Positions 1 to 8,965 of a stretch of 46,741 nt of DNA are shown piece by piece (within the stretch, counting starts at the first letter, position 1; each line of letters starts with the position of its first letter). The position numbers were made by a program, and so were the translations under genes. This DNA is from CAYZWU01 sp964482235. Its GTDB lineage: Bacteria > Planctomycetota > B15-G4 > CAYZWU01. The DNA lies in contig CAYZWU010000041.1 in assembly GCA_964482235.1 (NCBI GenBank), positions 1-46,741 of the forward strand. The letters are read 5' to 3'. The notes beneath the pieces were generated by a model that saw nothing but the letters and a program-made list of their open reading frames with translations, ran no database searches and had not been told where the DNA came from.

Positions 1-18
1 GGCTACTTCGGGTCCAGG

Positions 19-1404
19 CTATGTGATTTCACCCACAAATTCTGCTGAGGAGCCTATTTTTTCAGCAATTCGTTTTTCGATATCTTTCGCGCGTTCGGCT
101 TTCTGCTTCTTGTGAGAAATCCCGTCTTCCTTCTTTTCGATTTCACTCTCTTGGAAATGAAGTGCTGCATAATGTTTTTCCAAGGTCGATTTAATATCGA
201 CCTTGGTCTTTTCCATGTTGGCAAGCATTTTATTGTGCTCTTCGATGGCGTCATTGATGGTCTTGACAGCCCCGCTTCCTTCGTTAGCACGGGATAGGTC
301 GCCGTCCCATTTGGTCTGATTCTCAATCGACTTTTTCTTCTGCTCCAAAGCCTCAACCAACCGATCCCTTGTTTGCGTTGCCCATTTTTTCCAACTATCG
401 AGTTTCATCTTGGCCACGGCAAAGGAACGCCGAGTATCAGGTATGAGACGTGCTTCATCAGGTAGATTGAAGTTGATGGACAATGATCTAATCTCTTGAG
501 CTTTCCTATCCAAGTCTTGCATCAAGGACTCGTAGGCTTCCGAGAAGTGTCCCCGCAGCTCGTCCACGCGCTTATCTGACAGAGGAGATTTACAGAACTC
601 GCATATGCTCGCATCCTTGTGTAGCTTCAAACCTTTGAGCACCCACGACTCTAGATCCGTATCACGTTTAAGGTTCTCAATCGCACGGTTGCTTGCCATC
701 AGTGACAATAGTCGATTCACCTCTTGTGCCATCTCGCCGAGGTCAGGAAATAATGACGATATTCCAGATACTGCAGCAAAATCATCTCCGCTGTGCAAGG
801 TGGCGAGCTTCGCTTTGATGGCTTCATCGTCAAGAAGATGAGAAGCGGGAGCTTGTCTCACTTCTTCGATGCGCTGTTGCAGCTTCGGACGACGGAAGTT
901 CCGATCCCCCAGCATTTCGCCGATATCCCGAGCCCGGTCGGTGCCGAGCTTGTCAAGCTCCTCCTTGCCCGCAGTCCACCCAATCTCAAAGTCCTCGCCA
1001 ATTCCATCGATCCTTGATCGTCGCTCCTGAAGTTGAATGAGGCGCGCCTTGAGCGCCGCGCTTTCTTCGCCCACGATGAAAACTGCTGGGACAGTGTGTT
1101 CCTCCCGAAAGTTGGCGTTCACGAAGTCGCGGTTGAAGACCCTGACGGTGGGCGGGGATGATAGAATGGATGAATTCAGCTTTGTCCCATTATCAAAGCT
1201 TATCTTGAAACTGGCTTCCGTGTAGTCTTTGGGAAGAGACTTCTTTTCCAGGGCTTGAAAAACCCGGGAAAATGTAGTCTTTCCGGAATAGTTCCAACCA
1301 TAGAGGAGATTGTATCTCTTGAAGGCAGGGACACCGCTGGACGCGTCTCCGGTGAAGTTGCGGAACAGACCAAAGTCTTTCAAGAAGTCGATGCGCTCGA
1401 TCAT
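19..1404 (-). CDS. RloC/AAA_13-like ATPase of a type I RM operon, C-terminus missing
   Basis: Predicted P-loop ATPase related to the RloC/PrrC-type AAA proteins that ride in hsd operons. Seen: Walker A GWNYSGKTT at residues 36-44, the family-typical VFNRDFV segment near 90, long coiled-coil stretches (about 110-200 and 340-450), and a CEFC pair (Cys268, Cys271) between the coils that resembles the RloC/Rad50 zinc hook. The ATG overlaps the hsdS stop as ATGA, so translation is coupled. Odd: the frame ends at a TAG (19-21) straight after the second coiled coil, at 461 aa. Relatives run to about 700-800 aa and carry the ABC signature, Walker B and any nuclease motif after that point, none of which is present. 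The gene is either prematurely stopped or continues in another frame past the window edge. Anticodon-nuclease activity cannot be claimed from this half. Confidence 0.75.
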   Translation of the reverse strand: MIERIDFLKDFGLFRNFTGDASSGVPAFKRYNLLYGWNYSGKTTFSRVFQALEKKSLPKDYTEASFKISFDNGTKLNSSILSSPPTVRVFNRDFVNANFREEHTVPAVFIVGEESAALKARLIQLQERRSRIDGIGEDFEIGWTAGKEELDKLGTDRARDIGEMLGDRNFRRPKLQQRIEEVRQAPASHLLDDEAIKAKLATLHSGDDFAAVSGISSLFPDLGEMAQEVNRLLSLMASNRAIENLKRDTDLESWVLKGLKLHKDASICEFCKSPLSDKRVDELRGHFSEAYESLMQDLDRKAQEIRSLSINFNLPDEARLIPDTRRSFAVAKMKLDSWKKWATQTRDRLVEALEQKKKSIENQTKWDGDLSRANEGSGAVKTINDAIEEHNKMLANMEKTKVDIKSTLEKHYAALHFQESEIEKKEDGISHKKQKAERAKDIEKRIAEKIGSSAEFVGEIT

Positions 1405-2711
1405 GATGTCGTCTCCTCGGATTGTTTGACTTCAACCCGCACGTGGCCGGTGAGGAGGTCGTGCATCAGCCCGGTGCGCAACTGTCGATACTTCTTAAGG
1501 TCAGCCCGTAACGCATCGATCTGCAAGTCAGAAGCAATCAATCGCGACTCGATAGCTTCCTGTTCCGAAGCATCTAGCTTTGCTACAGGAAACTGATGAA
1601 TCTGGGTCGAGTTGATTGAAGCAAGATTGGTTGACTGTTTAGAACTCAGCACGAAGTAATTCTTTCCAAACTCAGACTGGGACCAGTAGGCTAGAAATCG
1701 GGGACGCAAGACATCAGTGCGCGGACGGACTCTGAAAACGTGGTTCTGGTGGATGCAGGGTACGATCTCTTCGCTCCACACGGTTCCACGGCCGAGCTTG
1801 TCGAAGTCACCACCCTCATTCATCAAGACATCTCCACTGCGGAGCGCGAGCTTTGAAATCTGCGCAGCGCCGACTCGAATCGTCTTGACTTCCTTCAGAT
1901 CCAAGTAGCCGTCTTGCACGTTGGCTACTCGCAGATAGGGTACTTCAACACCTCCGGACGAAGACTGACCATTCAAGGTCATACCCGACACAATCACCGA
2001 CATCGTTCCCAGCAGTTTCAGTTCCCATTCCCTCGGAATCCAGCCAAGCGGTGACTGCTTGTAGAGCTGCGGGGCTTCCTCGCGCGGGGAGCGGAGCCGG
2101 CCGTCCTTTGTGACGCCCCGGGTGAAGAGGTCGTGCATCAGACCGGCCTTGATCTGATGCATCTTCGCGATCAGCGCTTCGGTCTGCTCGATGGTCTCGT
2201 CGATTGTCGACAGGATTTCGGCGATGCGTTGTTGTTGGGGAAATGGCGCAAGTCGGATGGGAGTGTTCGCAATGGCCTTGTACGAAAGACCGTAGCGTGT
2301 CGATCCGTTTGCCAACCGTCCGAAGTGTCGGGCTGTTTCGATCGATGCGAGCTGTTTCGCCAGATAGATGGGATCGACTTCATCACGATTCGGTTTAATC
2401 AGCGCCACGTGGTAGCCACAGACAAGGTTGTCGATGTCGGCAACAACCACTGCCGGAATCCCGATGTCATCTGGGGTTTCGGAGTCCTTGGTGATCAGCA
2501 CGTCTCCAAGCTCGATCCCAAAACGCTGGATCTCCGCAGGAGTTGCGGTCGCCTCCATGAACTCGATGTCTTCCGTGATGTATTCCTGGGAGTAGACATC
2601 CATGTAGTTGCAAAGGCGGATGGATTGCTCGCCTGGATTCGATTTCTTGTCGACGTTACTGGCGCGAATCTCAGCTACGCTTTCAAGGGGCTCAACGGTC
2701 CACTCACTCAT
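1401..2711 (-). CDS. hsdS: Type I restriction-modification specificity subunit HsdS
   Basis: DNA-recognition subunit that would give the HsdM (and HsdR) complex its bipartite target. The protein has the usual two-fold layout: a target-recognition domain (about 1-155), a helical spacer with QQQRIAEIL and GLMHDLFTRGV, a second recognition domain (about 215-385) and a second spacer ending GLMHDLLTGHV. About 436 aa, full length for the family. Start choice: an ATG at 2726 gives five more residues, but the ATG at 2711 (MSEWTVEP) has GGGGAG about 8 bases upstream and looks better. The gene overlaps the end of hsdM by 8 bases and is followed by the RloC-like gene with a 4-base overlap. It is intact although hsdM is not. 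Confidence 0.92.
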   Translation of the reverse strand: MSEWTVEPLESVAEIRASNVDKKSNPGEQSIRLCNYMDVYSQEYITEDIEFMEATATPAEIQRFGIELGDVLITKDSETPDDIGIPAVVVADIDNLVCGYHVALIKPNRDEVDPIYLAKQLASIETARHFGRLANGSTRYGLSYKAIANTPIRLAPFPQQQRIAEILSTIDETIEQTEALIAKMHQIKAGLMHDLFTRGVTKDGRLRSPREEAPQLYKQSPLGWIPREWELKLLGTMSVIVSGMTLNGQSSSGGVEVPYLRVANVQDGYLDLKEVKTIRVGAAQISKLALRSGDVLMNEGGDFDKLGRGTVWSEEIVPCIHQNHVFRVRPRTDVLRPRFLAYWSQSEFGKNYFVLSSKQSTNLASINSTQIHQFPVAKLDASEQEAIESRLIASDLQIDALRADLKKYRQLRTGLMHDLLTGHVRVEVKQSEETTS

Positions 2712-5384
2712 ACCCCAACTCCCCAAGAAATCCCTTCAACTTCACCGCAGCCGCATCACGCCGCTTCTCGATATCCTGAGCGGTAACCGCATACTTGTCG
2801 TGAAGGTTCTCGATCGCTGCAAGACACGCTCGCTGGTCGGCGCGCAGGTACGACTCGTAGGTCTGCACCAGCAGCCGGTGCAGCCGCTCGACGATCACGC
2901 GCCTGGCTTCGTCGCGGTCGATCTTTGCACGCGCGGCTGCCACGAGCTCGTCTTGCTTCTTCTCCGTGGTCCGCAAGTCGGCCTTGATCCGCTTGGCCTC
3001 GTCGGCAAGCGTCTTGTGCCGTGCGAGTCGATCCTCGCGCGCCCTGGCACGTTCGAGCGCTGCTCGCCCATCTTGCATGCGCTCCTGAATCGCTGCGATC
3101 CGATCGGAGCCGAAGCTCGCCTTGGCGGCCAGGTCGAGGATGATCTTGCCCGCGCTGAAGTTTGCTTCCTTGGCGGTCATGCCGCGGGTGACGTCTCCCT
3201 TCTTGACGCCGCTGGGCAGCACGCCGGCAGACTTCATCTCGGTGAAAAGATCCGACGCCAACGACTTGAGCTCCTTGAGCGCGGTCTTCCAGATTGCATT
3301 GACTTCCTTCAGCTCGCCCTTGAGTGCCTTGACCTGACTGCCCGGAAGAACGCCGGAATCGTCCTCGTCCTCGTAGTCCTCTTCGTCTGCCGCGCTGAAA
3401 AGCGCTGCCAGCTCGGCAAGACGCGTTCGCTTGGATTCCCTCTCGGCGAGCACCTCGGGAAACTGGCTCTCGAGGATGTCGGCGTCAGGGATTAGCTCAG
3501 GGCCCCAGCCGCTGGCCGCGATCGACTTGAGGTCGGCCTTCAGCTCATCCATGTAGCGCGCGAAAGCGCCGCGGATCTGGTGGCCGGTCAGCAGCTTGTT
3601 GTCCGCAAATGTCCGTTCGATGGATGCAAGCAGGCTGCGCCGCAGGGCGTATACGTTGCCATTCTTCTTCTTGCCCGGCGCGAGCGCTTCGATTTCAGGC
3701 AGGTGTTTCTTCCACCAGGTTTCGATCGTCTCGAGAAAGACCTCGTGAGCGGAAGCCACGCCCTTGTCGTTGCCCACGATCTCTGCAAGCGCACGGCGAT
3801 CAATCACACCGGCGGTGAAATCCAGGTAGGCGGTTGTGCCTGGTCTTGGTCCAAAGCAGCGCTTGCGCAGATCGGGGTAATTCGCCCAGAAACGTTCGAG
3901 CGCATCCACCTCGCTCACGGGTACACCGCCGTGAAGATGGGCGCGCACGTCATGGGGTTCGGGCGGGGGCGCGTTGTCAACGTAGCGCCGGATGTTGCAG
4001 TTGAAGTCCTCGGCCTCGATCTCCTTGACCGGCACACGGCGCGCGTAGCCCGGCATCTCGGCGTTGTTTTCGTCCGGGGCACAGCTGGTGAGCGTGCGAT
4101 AGGCGTGCACGATGCGCGAGATATCCTCGGCGCGCAGGAAGTTCTGCGCCTTGCCCTCGCGATAGTCGCGGTCTGCGTTGATGAACACCACGTGCTTGCG
4201 ATCCTGCGCGTCCTTCTTGTTCATCACAAGCAGGCAAGCGGGAATGCCCGTGCCGTAGAACAGTCCCGCAGGCAGGCCGATGATCGCCTCGAGCCATCCA
4301 CGCTCGATGAAAAGGCGCCGGGCTTCGCGTTCCTCGCCGCCGCGAAACAGCACGCCGTGGGGCATCACCGTGGCCATGCGTCCGTCGGCCTTGAGCACGG
4401 CCACCATGTGCTGCACGAACATCAGGTCGGCCTTCTTGCCCTCTCGGGGAGCCACACGGCGAAACGGCCGGGATACTCGATGTCCTTTCTGATGTAGTTC
4501 TGGCTGAATGGGGGATTGGCGAGGACGCGGTCGTAGCGCTTGAGCTCGCCGCCTTCGTCCTTGTGCTGCGGCTTGCGAATGGTGTCCTCCTGCCGGATGT
4601 CCGCGTGCGGGATGCCGTGCAGGAGCATGTTCATCTTGCAGATGGACCAGGTGGTGCCGATCTTGTCCTGGCCGTAGAGAGACAGGTCCCTCGGATCGCC
4701 GCCGCATTCCTGAATGTGGTCCCGACTCTGGATCAGCATGCCGCCCGAGCCCGCAGTCGGGTCGTAGATGCTCATTCCGGCCTGCGGCTCGACGATCTCG
4801 ACCATCGTGCGCACAACGTCGGCGGGCGTGTAGAACTCGCCGGCCTTCTTGCCCGCGGAGTCGGCGAAGTACTTGATCAGGTACTCGTAGGCTGCGCCCA
4901 GCAGATCGGGGAATTTGAAGTTCTCGTCGCGCAGCGGGACTTTCTCGAAGTTCTGGATGAAGTCGGACAGGGTGTCATCGTCGAGCGTGCGCTGGCCGAT
5001 CTTCCGGTTGAAGTTGATGTGCTTGAGGACGTCCTGCAGGGCGTCGACGTTGGCATCCTCCAGGGCTTCGAGCGCCTTGTTGAGGGCTGTACCGACGTTG
5101 GTCTTGAGGTGGCGGATCTTGAACCAGCGCGCCTCCTCGGGGACGAAGAAGGTGAACTTGTCCGGGTTTTCCAGCTGGGCCGCGATGACCTTGTCGGCCA
5201 TGCCCTTCGTCTTCAACTCCTTGGCAAGCCGCTCGCGCTCCTGATCGAAGAGGTCGGAGAGCCTCTTCAGGAAGAGCATGCCGAAGATGTACTCCTTGAA
5301 CTCCGAGGCGTCCATGTTGCCGCGCAGGTCGTCGCAAGCGCGGAGGATGAGACCGGATAGCTGGCTCAGGGTTAGCTTGGTCAC
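2704..5384 (-). pseudogene. hsdM: Type I N6-adenine DNA methyltransferase HsdM, one frameshift
   Basis: The N-terminal half carries the HsdM helical domain (DASEFKEYIFGMLFLKR), GEFYTP, SAM motif I DPTAGSGGM and catalytic NPPF. The reading frame then breaks at 4441-4445 and resumes as GKKADLMFVQHM in another frame, running to 2704. The break sits in a GAGAG run: removing one GA restores PEGKKADLM, the sequence expected of the family. The restored protein is about 890 aa, longer than the usual 500-550 aa, with an acidic, coiled-coil C-terminal third. Start choice: a GTG at 5384 (VTKLTLSQL) has GGAAGGGA upstream and matches normal HsdM starts; an ATG at 5441 would add 19 atypical residues. The break may be a real mutation, a phase-variable repeat or an assembly error. 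Downstream hsdS overlaps it. Confidence 0.85.
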
Positions 5385-5499
5385 TTTCGTCCCTTCCTGG
5401 ATGAAGGCGGCCTGGACACCCGGGCTCGCACTGCCGCCCATCTATCAAAATCCACTCCCCGGAGCCTTCAATTCCCGATCACTTCTTCACATACCCTGT

Positions 5500-5787
5500 C
5501 TAGGGCTGTGGCTCCCGATCCACCCTGACCATGGAGAGTGCCCGCGCGACGATAACCATCCGGCGTCCCGATTCGGTCTCCTGCAAGCTCTGCGCCTTTT
5601 CAGCCGATCGAAGAGCGGCATCGTAATCCCCGGAGCACAACGCCTGCCTGGCCATGCAACGGAACCGGTAAGCGTCGACGGCAACGGCCATCAGCGAGGA
5701 GAGATCGGATCCGCACCGCGGGCACTTCCGCTCGCCGCGAAAACCGGCCTTGCACACGGGACAGTGAAGCGAACTCGTGCAGCCCAT
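5500..5787 (-). CDS. Small zinc-ribbon protein with TPR-like helices, Hsp70 operon
   Basis: A 95-aa protein not recognised as a named family. Seen: a CPVC-x11-CPRC zinc ribbon at residues 9-26, then two helices of TPR character (AYRFRCMARQAL, GDYDAALRSAEKAQSL). Its ATG overlaps the Hsp70 stop as TGATG, so it is translationally coupled to the chaperone and is the last gene of the chaperone operon. It lies 115 bases before the hsdM start. The frame is open upstream as far as 6240, but that part is the shadow of the Hsp70 gene and the TGATG junction decides the start. Inferred role: an adaptor or client-binding cofactor of this particular Hsp70, since TPR and zinc-ribbon modules commonly contact Hsp70 partners. 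No direct evidence of function. Confidence 0.75.
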   Translation of the reverse strand: MGCTSSLHCPVCKAGFRGERKCPRCGSDLSSLMAVAVDAYRFRCMARQALCSGDYDAALRSAEKAQSLQETESGRRMVIVARALSMVRVDREPQP

Positions 5788-7601
5788 CACCTGCCCTCGA
5801 TGAAGAACAGCAGTTCGTTCAATGCATCGACCGCCGGCGACAGGGACGCAAGGTCCTGTTTTTCCACGGCATCCTGGATCCTCTCGTGAAGGTCGATCAT
5901 CTCCTCCTTGTCCTCGTCGTGCACCTTGCCCAGAAGACCCCGTGATCGTTCCATGAGCGTCTTCGCCTCGTTTGCACGGGCCGCCCATTCCGGATCCGGC
6001 GCAGCCGGCTCGGCTTCGACCTCGACAACCTCCACGGGTACGTCCGAAACCTCGCCCCCGGGCGATCCATCGTGGGGGCGGCGGGCGTGCAGACGCTCCA
6101 GCCGCGCCCTGGCCCTGGCAAGCTCTTCCTCGCTCTTGGGTTTGATCGCATCCCGGATGGTGATGTGCTTGGTCAGCCCGGTCCGCTTCTCGATCGCTTC
6201 CACCTTCAGGATGCCATCCAGGTCGAGGCTCATGCGGCACAGCACCTCGTTCGGTTCCTCTGTGGGTGTGAGGCCCTCGACCATGAAGTTGCCCACCAGG
6301 ATGTTCTTGAGCGCGTCCGGGTTTTCACCCTGGAACACCTCGACCTGAACGGTCTCCTGAAGCGGAACAGAGGTGCAGTACTGCTCTGTCCGGGTGACGG
6401 GTAAGGACGTGTTGCGCCTGATGATCGGGCGATAGCAATGCATGTATTCCCTGCCTTCCAGGGTTCCGAGATGGGATGGCCCGAATGAATAGGGCGACAC
6501 ATCGACGAGCACGCGTTCGATATCATGCCCGTCCAGCCGGGAGGCCAGGAGCCCCGCCCCGAGAGCCACGCAAAGGTCCGGATGCACATCCTCCCGAACC
6601 GGTGCGCCGACCCGCTCCTCGAGCATCTTCCGGATGAGCGGGGTCCGCGTCGATCCGCCCACCAGCAGGACGACGTCGATCTCGTCAGGCCGCACGGACG
6701 CGTCCTCCATGGCATTGAACACGCTGTCGAGCGTGGTTTCCGCCAGAGGCCGGATCATTTCTTCGTACTCGCTGCGCGGAATCTCCATGTCCAGATGAAG
6801 CGGCCTTCCGTCTTTTGTCGCCAGGGCTTCCTCGCGCACCTTGACATAGGCCTCGGCGCTGAGCTTCTTCTTGGCCTCCTCGGCAGCCCACCGGAGCCTC
6901 GAGTACGACGCCGGATGGCGGTCCTTCAGATCGATCCCGTGGCGTTTCTCGAATTCACCCAGAAACCGCTCGAGGAGAAGCTGGTCGAAATCGTCCCCGC
7001 CGAGCCGGTTGTTGCCGTGGCTGGCCAGCACCTCGGTCACGTCCCCCTCGATCGTCACGATCGAGACGTCGAACGTGCCACCGCCGAGATCGTAGACCAT
7101 CGCGGTCCGGCGGGCCGACTCGCTGCAGCCATAGGCGAGACTCGCGGCCGTCGGCTCGTTCAGCACGCGAATGACCTCGACGCCTGCCAGCGCGCCTGCC
7201 TCGCGCGTGGCCTGGCGCTGGGAATCGGAAAAATAAGCCGGCACGGTGATGACGGCTCTCCCGACCGGCTTGTTCAGCTCCTTCTCCGCCCATCGGACAA
7301 GTTCACGGAGGATCAGGGCCGATATTTCGGGCGGCGAGAAGGTCTTGTCCCCCAGCGACAACTTCTCGTCGCCGCCCATCTTTCGTTTGACGCTGCTTGC
7401 GGTCCGTTCCGGGTAGACCAGCATCTGGTTGCGGGCCGCTTCCCCGATGAGCAGCTCGCCCTCCGGCGAGATGCCCACGCACGAGGGGAGCATCTTCGAC
7501 CGGCTCGGCCCCAGCACCGCGGGCCGGTCTCCCACAAAGGCGGCGATCTCCGAATTGGTCGTTCCGAGATCGATCCCCACGATGGCGCCGCTTCCGCTCA
7601 T
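5787..7601 (-). CDS. Hsp70 (DnaK-family) chaperone, specialised paralogue
   Basis: ATP-driven chaperone of 604 aa. ATPase motifs are complete: DLGTTNS (11-17), VPAYFSDSQRQ (120-130), NEPTAASLAYG (148-158), DLGGGTFDVS (171-180), GGDDFD (201-206) and VGGSTRTP (314-321). The substrate-binding beta domain follows (about 370-485), then an atypical acidic Pro/Val-rich linker (about 510-540) and a short helical lid. It is shorter than housekeeping DnaK (about 640 aa) and lacks an EEVD-like tail. RBS: GGAAAGGATG before the ATG. It sits in an operon with J-domain, GrpE-like, helical-repeat and zinc-ribbon genes, which suggests a dedicated machine rather than the general heat-shock DnaK. I saw no CIRCE element near it. 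Confidence 0.93.
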   Translation of the reverse strand: MSGSGAIVGIDLGTTNSEIAAFVGDRPAVLGPSRSKMLPSCVGISPEGELLIGEAARNQMLVYPERTASSVKRKMGGDEKLSLGDKTFSPPEISALILRELVRWAEKELNKPVGRAVITVPAYFSDSQRQATREAGALAGVEVIRVLNEPTAASLAYGCSESARRTAMVYDLGGGTFDVSIVTIEGDVTEVLASHGNNRLGGDDFDQLLLERFLGEFEKRHGIDLKDRHPASYSRLRWAAEEAKKKLSAEAYVKVREEALATKDGRPLHLDMEIPRSEYEEMIRPLAETTLDSVFNAMEDASVRPDEIDVVLLVGGSTRTPLIRKMLEERVGAPVREDVHPDLCVALGAGLLASRLDGHDIERVLVDVSPYSFGPSHLGTLEGREYMHCYRPIIRRNTSLPVTRTEQYCTSVPLQETVQVEVFQGENPDALKNILVGNFMVEGLTPTEEPNEVLCRMSLDLDGILKVEAIEKRTGLTKHITIRDAIKPKSEEELARARARLERLHARRPHDGSPGGEVSDVPVEVVEVEAEPAAPDPEWAARANEAKTLMERSRGLLGKVHDEDKEEMIDLHERIQDAVEKQDLASLSPAVDALNELLFFIEGR

Positions 7602-7657
7602 CGAGCCATCCTTTCCTGCCGGTTCCGGTTATTCGGTTTGTTTATTGCCATGGCAGT

Positions 7658-8554
7658 CTATCTCCTTCTGGCGACCTTCACCTCCGCAGGGCGATGGATG
7701 CCGTCATCCCGCAGGTAGCCCGTACGATAGACCTCGACGACCGTACCTTCCCCGGCATCGGATCTGTCGTCGATATCGACGGCTTTCATGGCAGCAGGAT
7801 CGAAGGGCCTGCCCACACAGTCGATGGGGCGCACGCCGAACCGGGCGAGCGCCTCGTCGAGCCTCTCGCCGCACAGCTCGTAACCCTCGATCAATGCCGC
7901 GATCGTCTCCCTGGAACGGGTCATGGATTTCTTCGACCCGAGCAGGGAGCGCAAGCCCGAAAGGGGCCGGGCCAACGCATCCAGGGAGTTCTGCGCCGCC
8001 TCCCGGCCCAGGACCAGCCGATCACGAATATCGATCAGTACGTCGAGCACGTCGTCCAGGACCTCATTCCTGATGGAATCACGGACCTTCGTTTCCTGCC
8101 GGTCCAGGGCTTGTTCATACCGTTCCAGCATGGACGAGACGGAACGGACCATTTCCTGCATGGGGGTCAGCTCCTCGCGCAACCGCTTGAACGACCGCGC
8201 CTGAAGCCGGGTTTCCCCGGTCATGGCCGTGACCGAAGACCAGAGCGAGTAGAGGTCGGGCGCCGGTCCGGACCGCTCAGGGTCGGCTGGATCCGCCTGC
8301 AACTGATCCAGGATCTCGGCGGCGATCCCCTCCGGCGCCTGTTCGCCGTCGAGGATCTCGTCCAACCAGACTTCGAAACGCCGGAGCAGTCGCCCGCGCA
8401 GGAGAGCATGCTTCTCCGGGGTTGATCGAATCTCCCCGTCGGATTCCGCTCGCACACCTTCGGGGTCCGCATGCACACGCTCGGGATCGCCGTGCACGCC
8501 TTCCGGATTCGAATGCCGCCGGTCCGGCAGGTTCTCGTTCGTGTCGGGGCTCAT
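7658..8554 (-). CDS. GrpE-like nucleotide exchange factor with extended N-terminus
   Basis: 298 aa. The C-terminal 60 residues match the GrpE beta-wing that opens the Hsp70 nucleotide cleft: PIDCVGRPFDP, then GTVVEVYRTGYLRDDG and RPAEVKVAR. It is preceded by a long coiled coil (about 120-200) like the GrpE dimer stalk. The first 110 residues are extra: an acidic, His-containing heptad repeat (16-36) and a helical segment with WLDEILDGEQ, absent from ordinary GrpE of about 190-200 aa. The ATG lies 4 bases after the J-domain gene stop, with GGAAAC upstream. It is presumably the exchange factor for the Hsp70 encoded 56 bases downstream. The N-terminal extension is unexplained. Confidence 0.85.
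   Translation of the reverse strand: MSPDTNENLPDRRHSNPEGVHGDPERVHADPEGVRAESDGEIRSTPEKHALLRGRLLRRFEVWLDEILDGEQAPEGIAAEILDQLQADPADPERSGPAPDLYSLWSSVTAMTGETRLQARSFKRLREELTPMQEMVRSVSSMLERYEQALDRQETKVRDSIRNEVLDDVLDVLIDIRDRLVLGREAAQNSLDALARPLSGLRSLLGSKKSMTRSRETIAALIEGYELCGERLDEALARFGVRPIDCVGRPFDPAAMKAVDIDDRSDAGEGTVVEVYRTGYLRDDGIHRPAEVKVARRR
8447..8509 (-). repeat. Three 21-bp tandem repeats in the GrpE-like gene
   Basis: Encodes NPEGVHG, DPERVHA and DPEGVRA back to back (residues 16-36). In-frame 21-bp units could change number without breaking the gene. Confidence 0.6.
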
Positions 8555-8558
8555 ACTT

Positions 8559-8882
8559 CTACCGTTTCCTCGATGTCCGCTTGATCACGGAAAGCCATCG
8601 CCCGGGTCCCACGAACCGGCGTTTCCCACGGCTCGCGTCGACCAGCGACGCCAGCGACGAATCATCCGAAGATCCGAGGATGAGCCATCTGGCGCGGCGG
8701 TAGGGATCCTTCAGCTGGGAGTAGGCATCCCGGATCTTCTCGAACTGATCCCCGCACCGGTCGGGCGGATACTGCTTGACCTTATGCAGATAGGCGGATC
8801 GGATCGTGTCATCGTCGGCATCCTCGGGAACCCCGAGGATGCTCCAGGGATCCGCTCCGCGCGATTTGTCCATATCGTCCAT
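8559..8882 (-). CDS. J-domain co-chaperone with PPD in place of HPD
   Basis: A short DnaJ-like protein of 107 aa that is little more than a J domain: DPWSILGVPEDADDDTIRSAY (helices I-II), then QYPPDR where the invariant HPD loop should be, then FEKIRDAYSQLKDPYRRARWL (helix III). The HPD histidine is replaced by proline (residue 39). In studied J proteins, losing HPD abolishes Hsp70 ATPase stimulation, so this one is inactive in that sense or adapted to its unusual Hsp70. Start choice: the ATG at 8882 has AGGAAG spaced 5 bases; the open frame extends to an ATG at 8930 that has no clear RBS. It stops 4 bases before the GrpE-like gene. Confidence 0.8.
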   Translation of the reverse strand: MDDMDKSRGADPWSILGVPEDADDDTIRSAYLHKVKQYPPDRCGDQFEKIRDAYSQLKDPYRRARWLILGSSDDSSLASLVDASRGKRRFVGPGRWLSVIKRTSRKR

Positions 8883-8965
8883 ATCATCTTCCTGAATACC
8901 TCGATCGATCACCGGTCTTTTCACCGGCAAGCGTCCATCGATAATCCGCGGCCTTCCGGTGACAG

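Noticed and set aside
5788..6240. N-terminal extension of the zinc-ribbon gene
   Set aside because: Overlaps the Hsp70 gene in another frame; the TGATG junction gives a natural coupled start at 5787.
7602..8000. CIRCE or other heat-shock operator for the Hsp70 operon
   Set aside because: No TTAGCACTC-N9-GAGTGCTAA or close variant was seen here or upstream of the operon.
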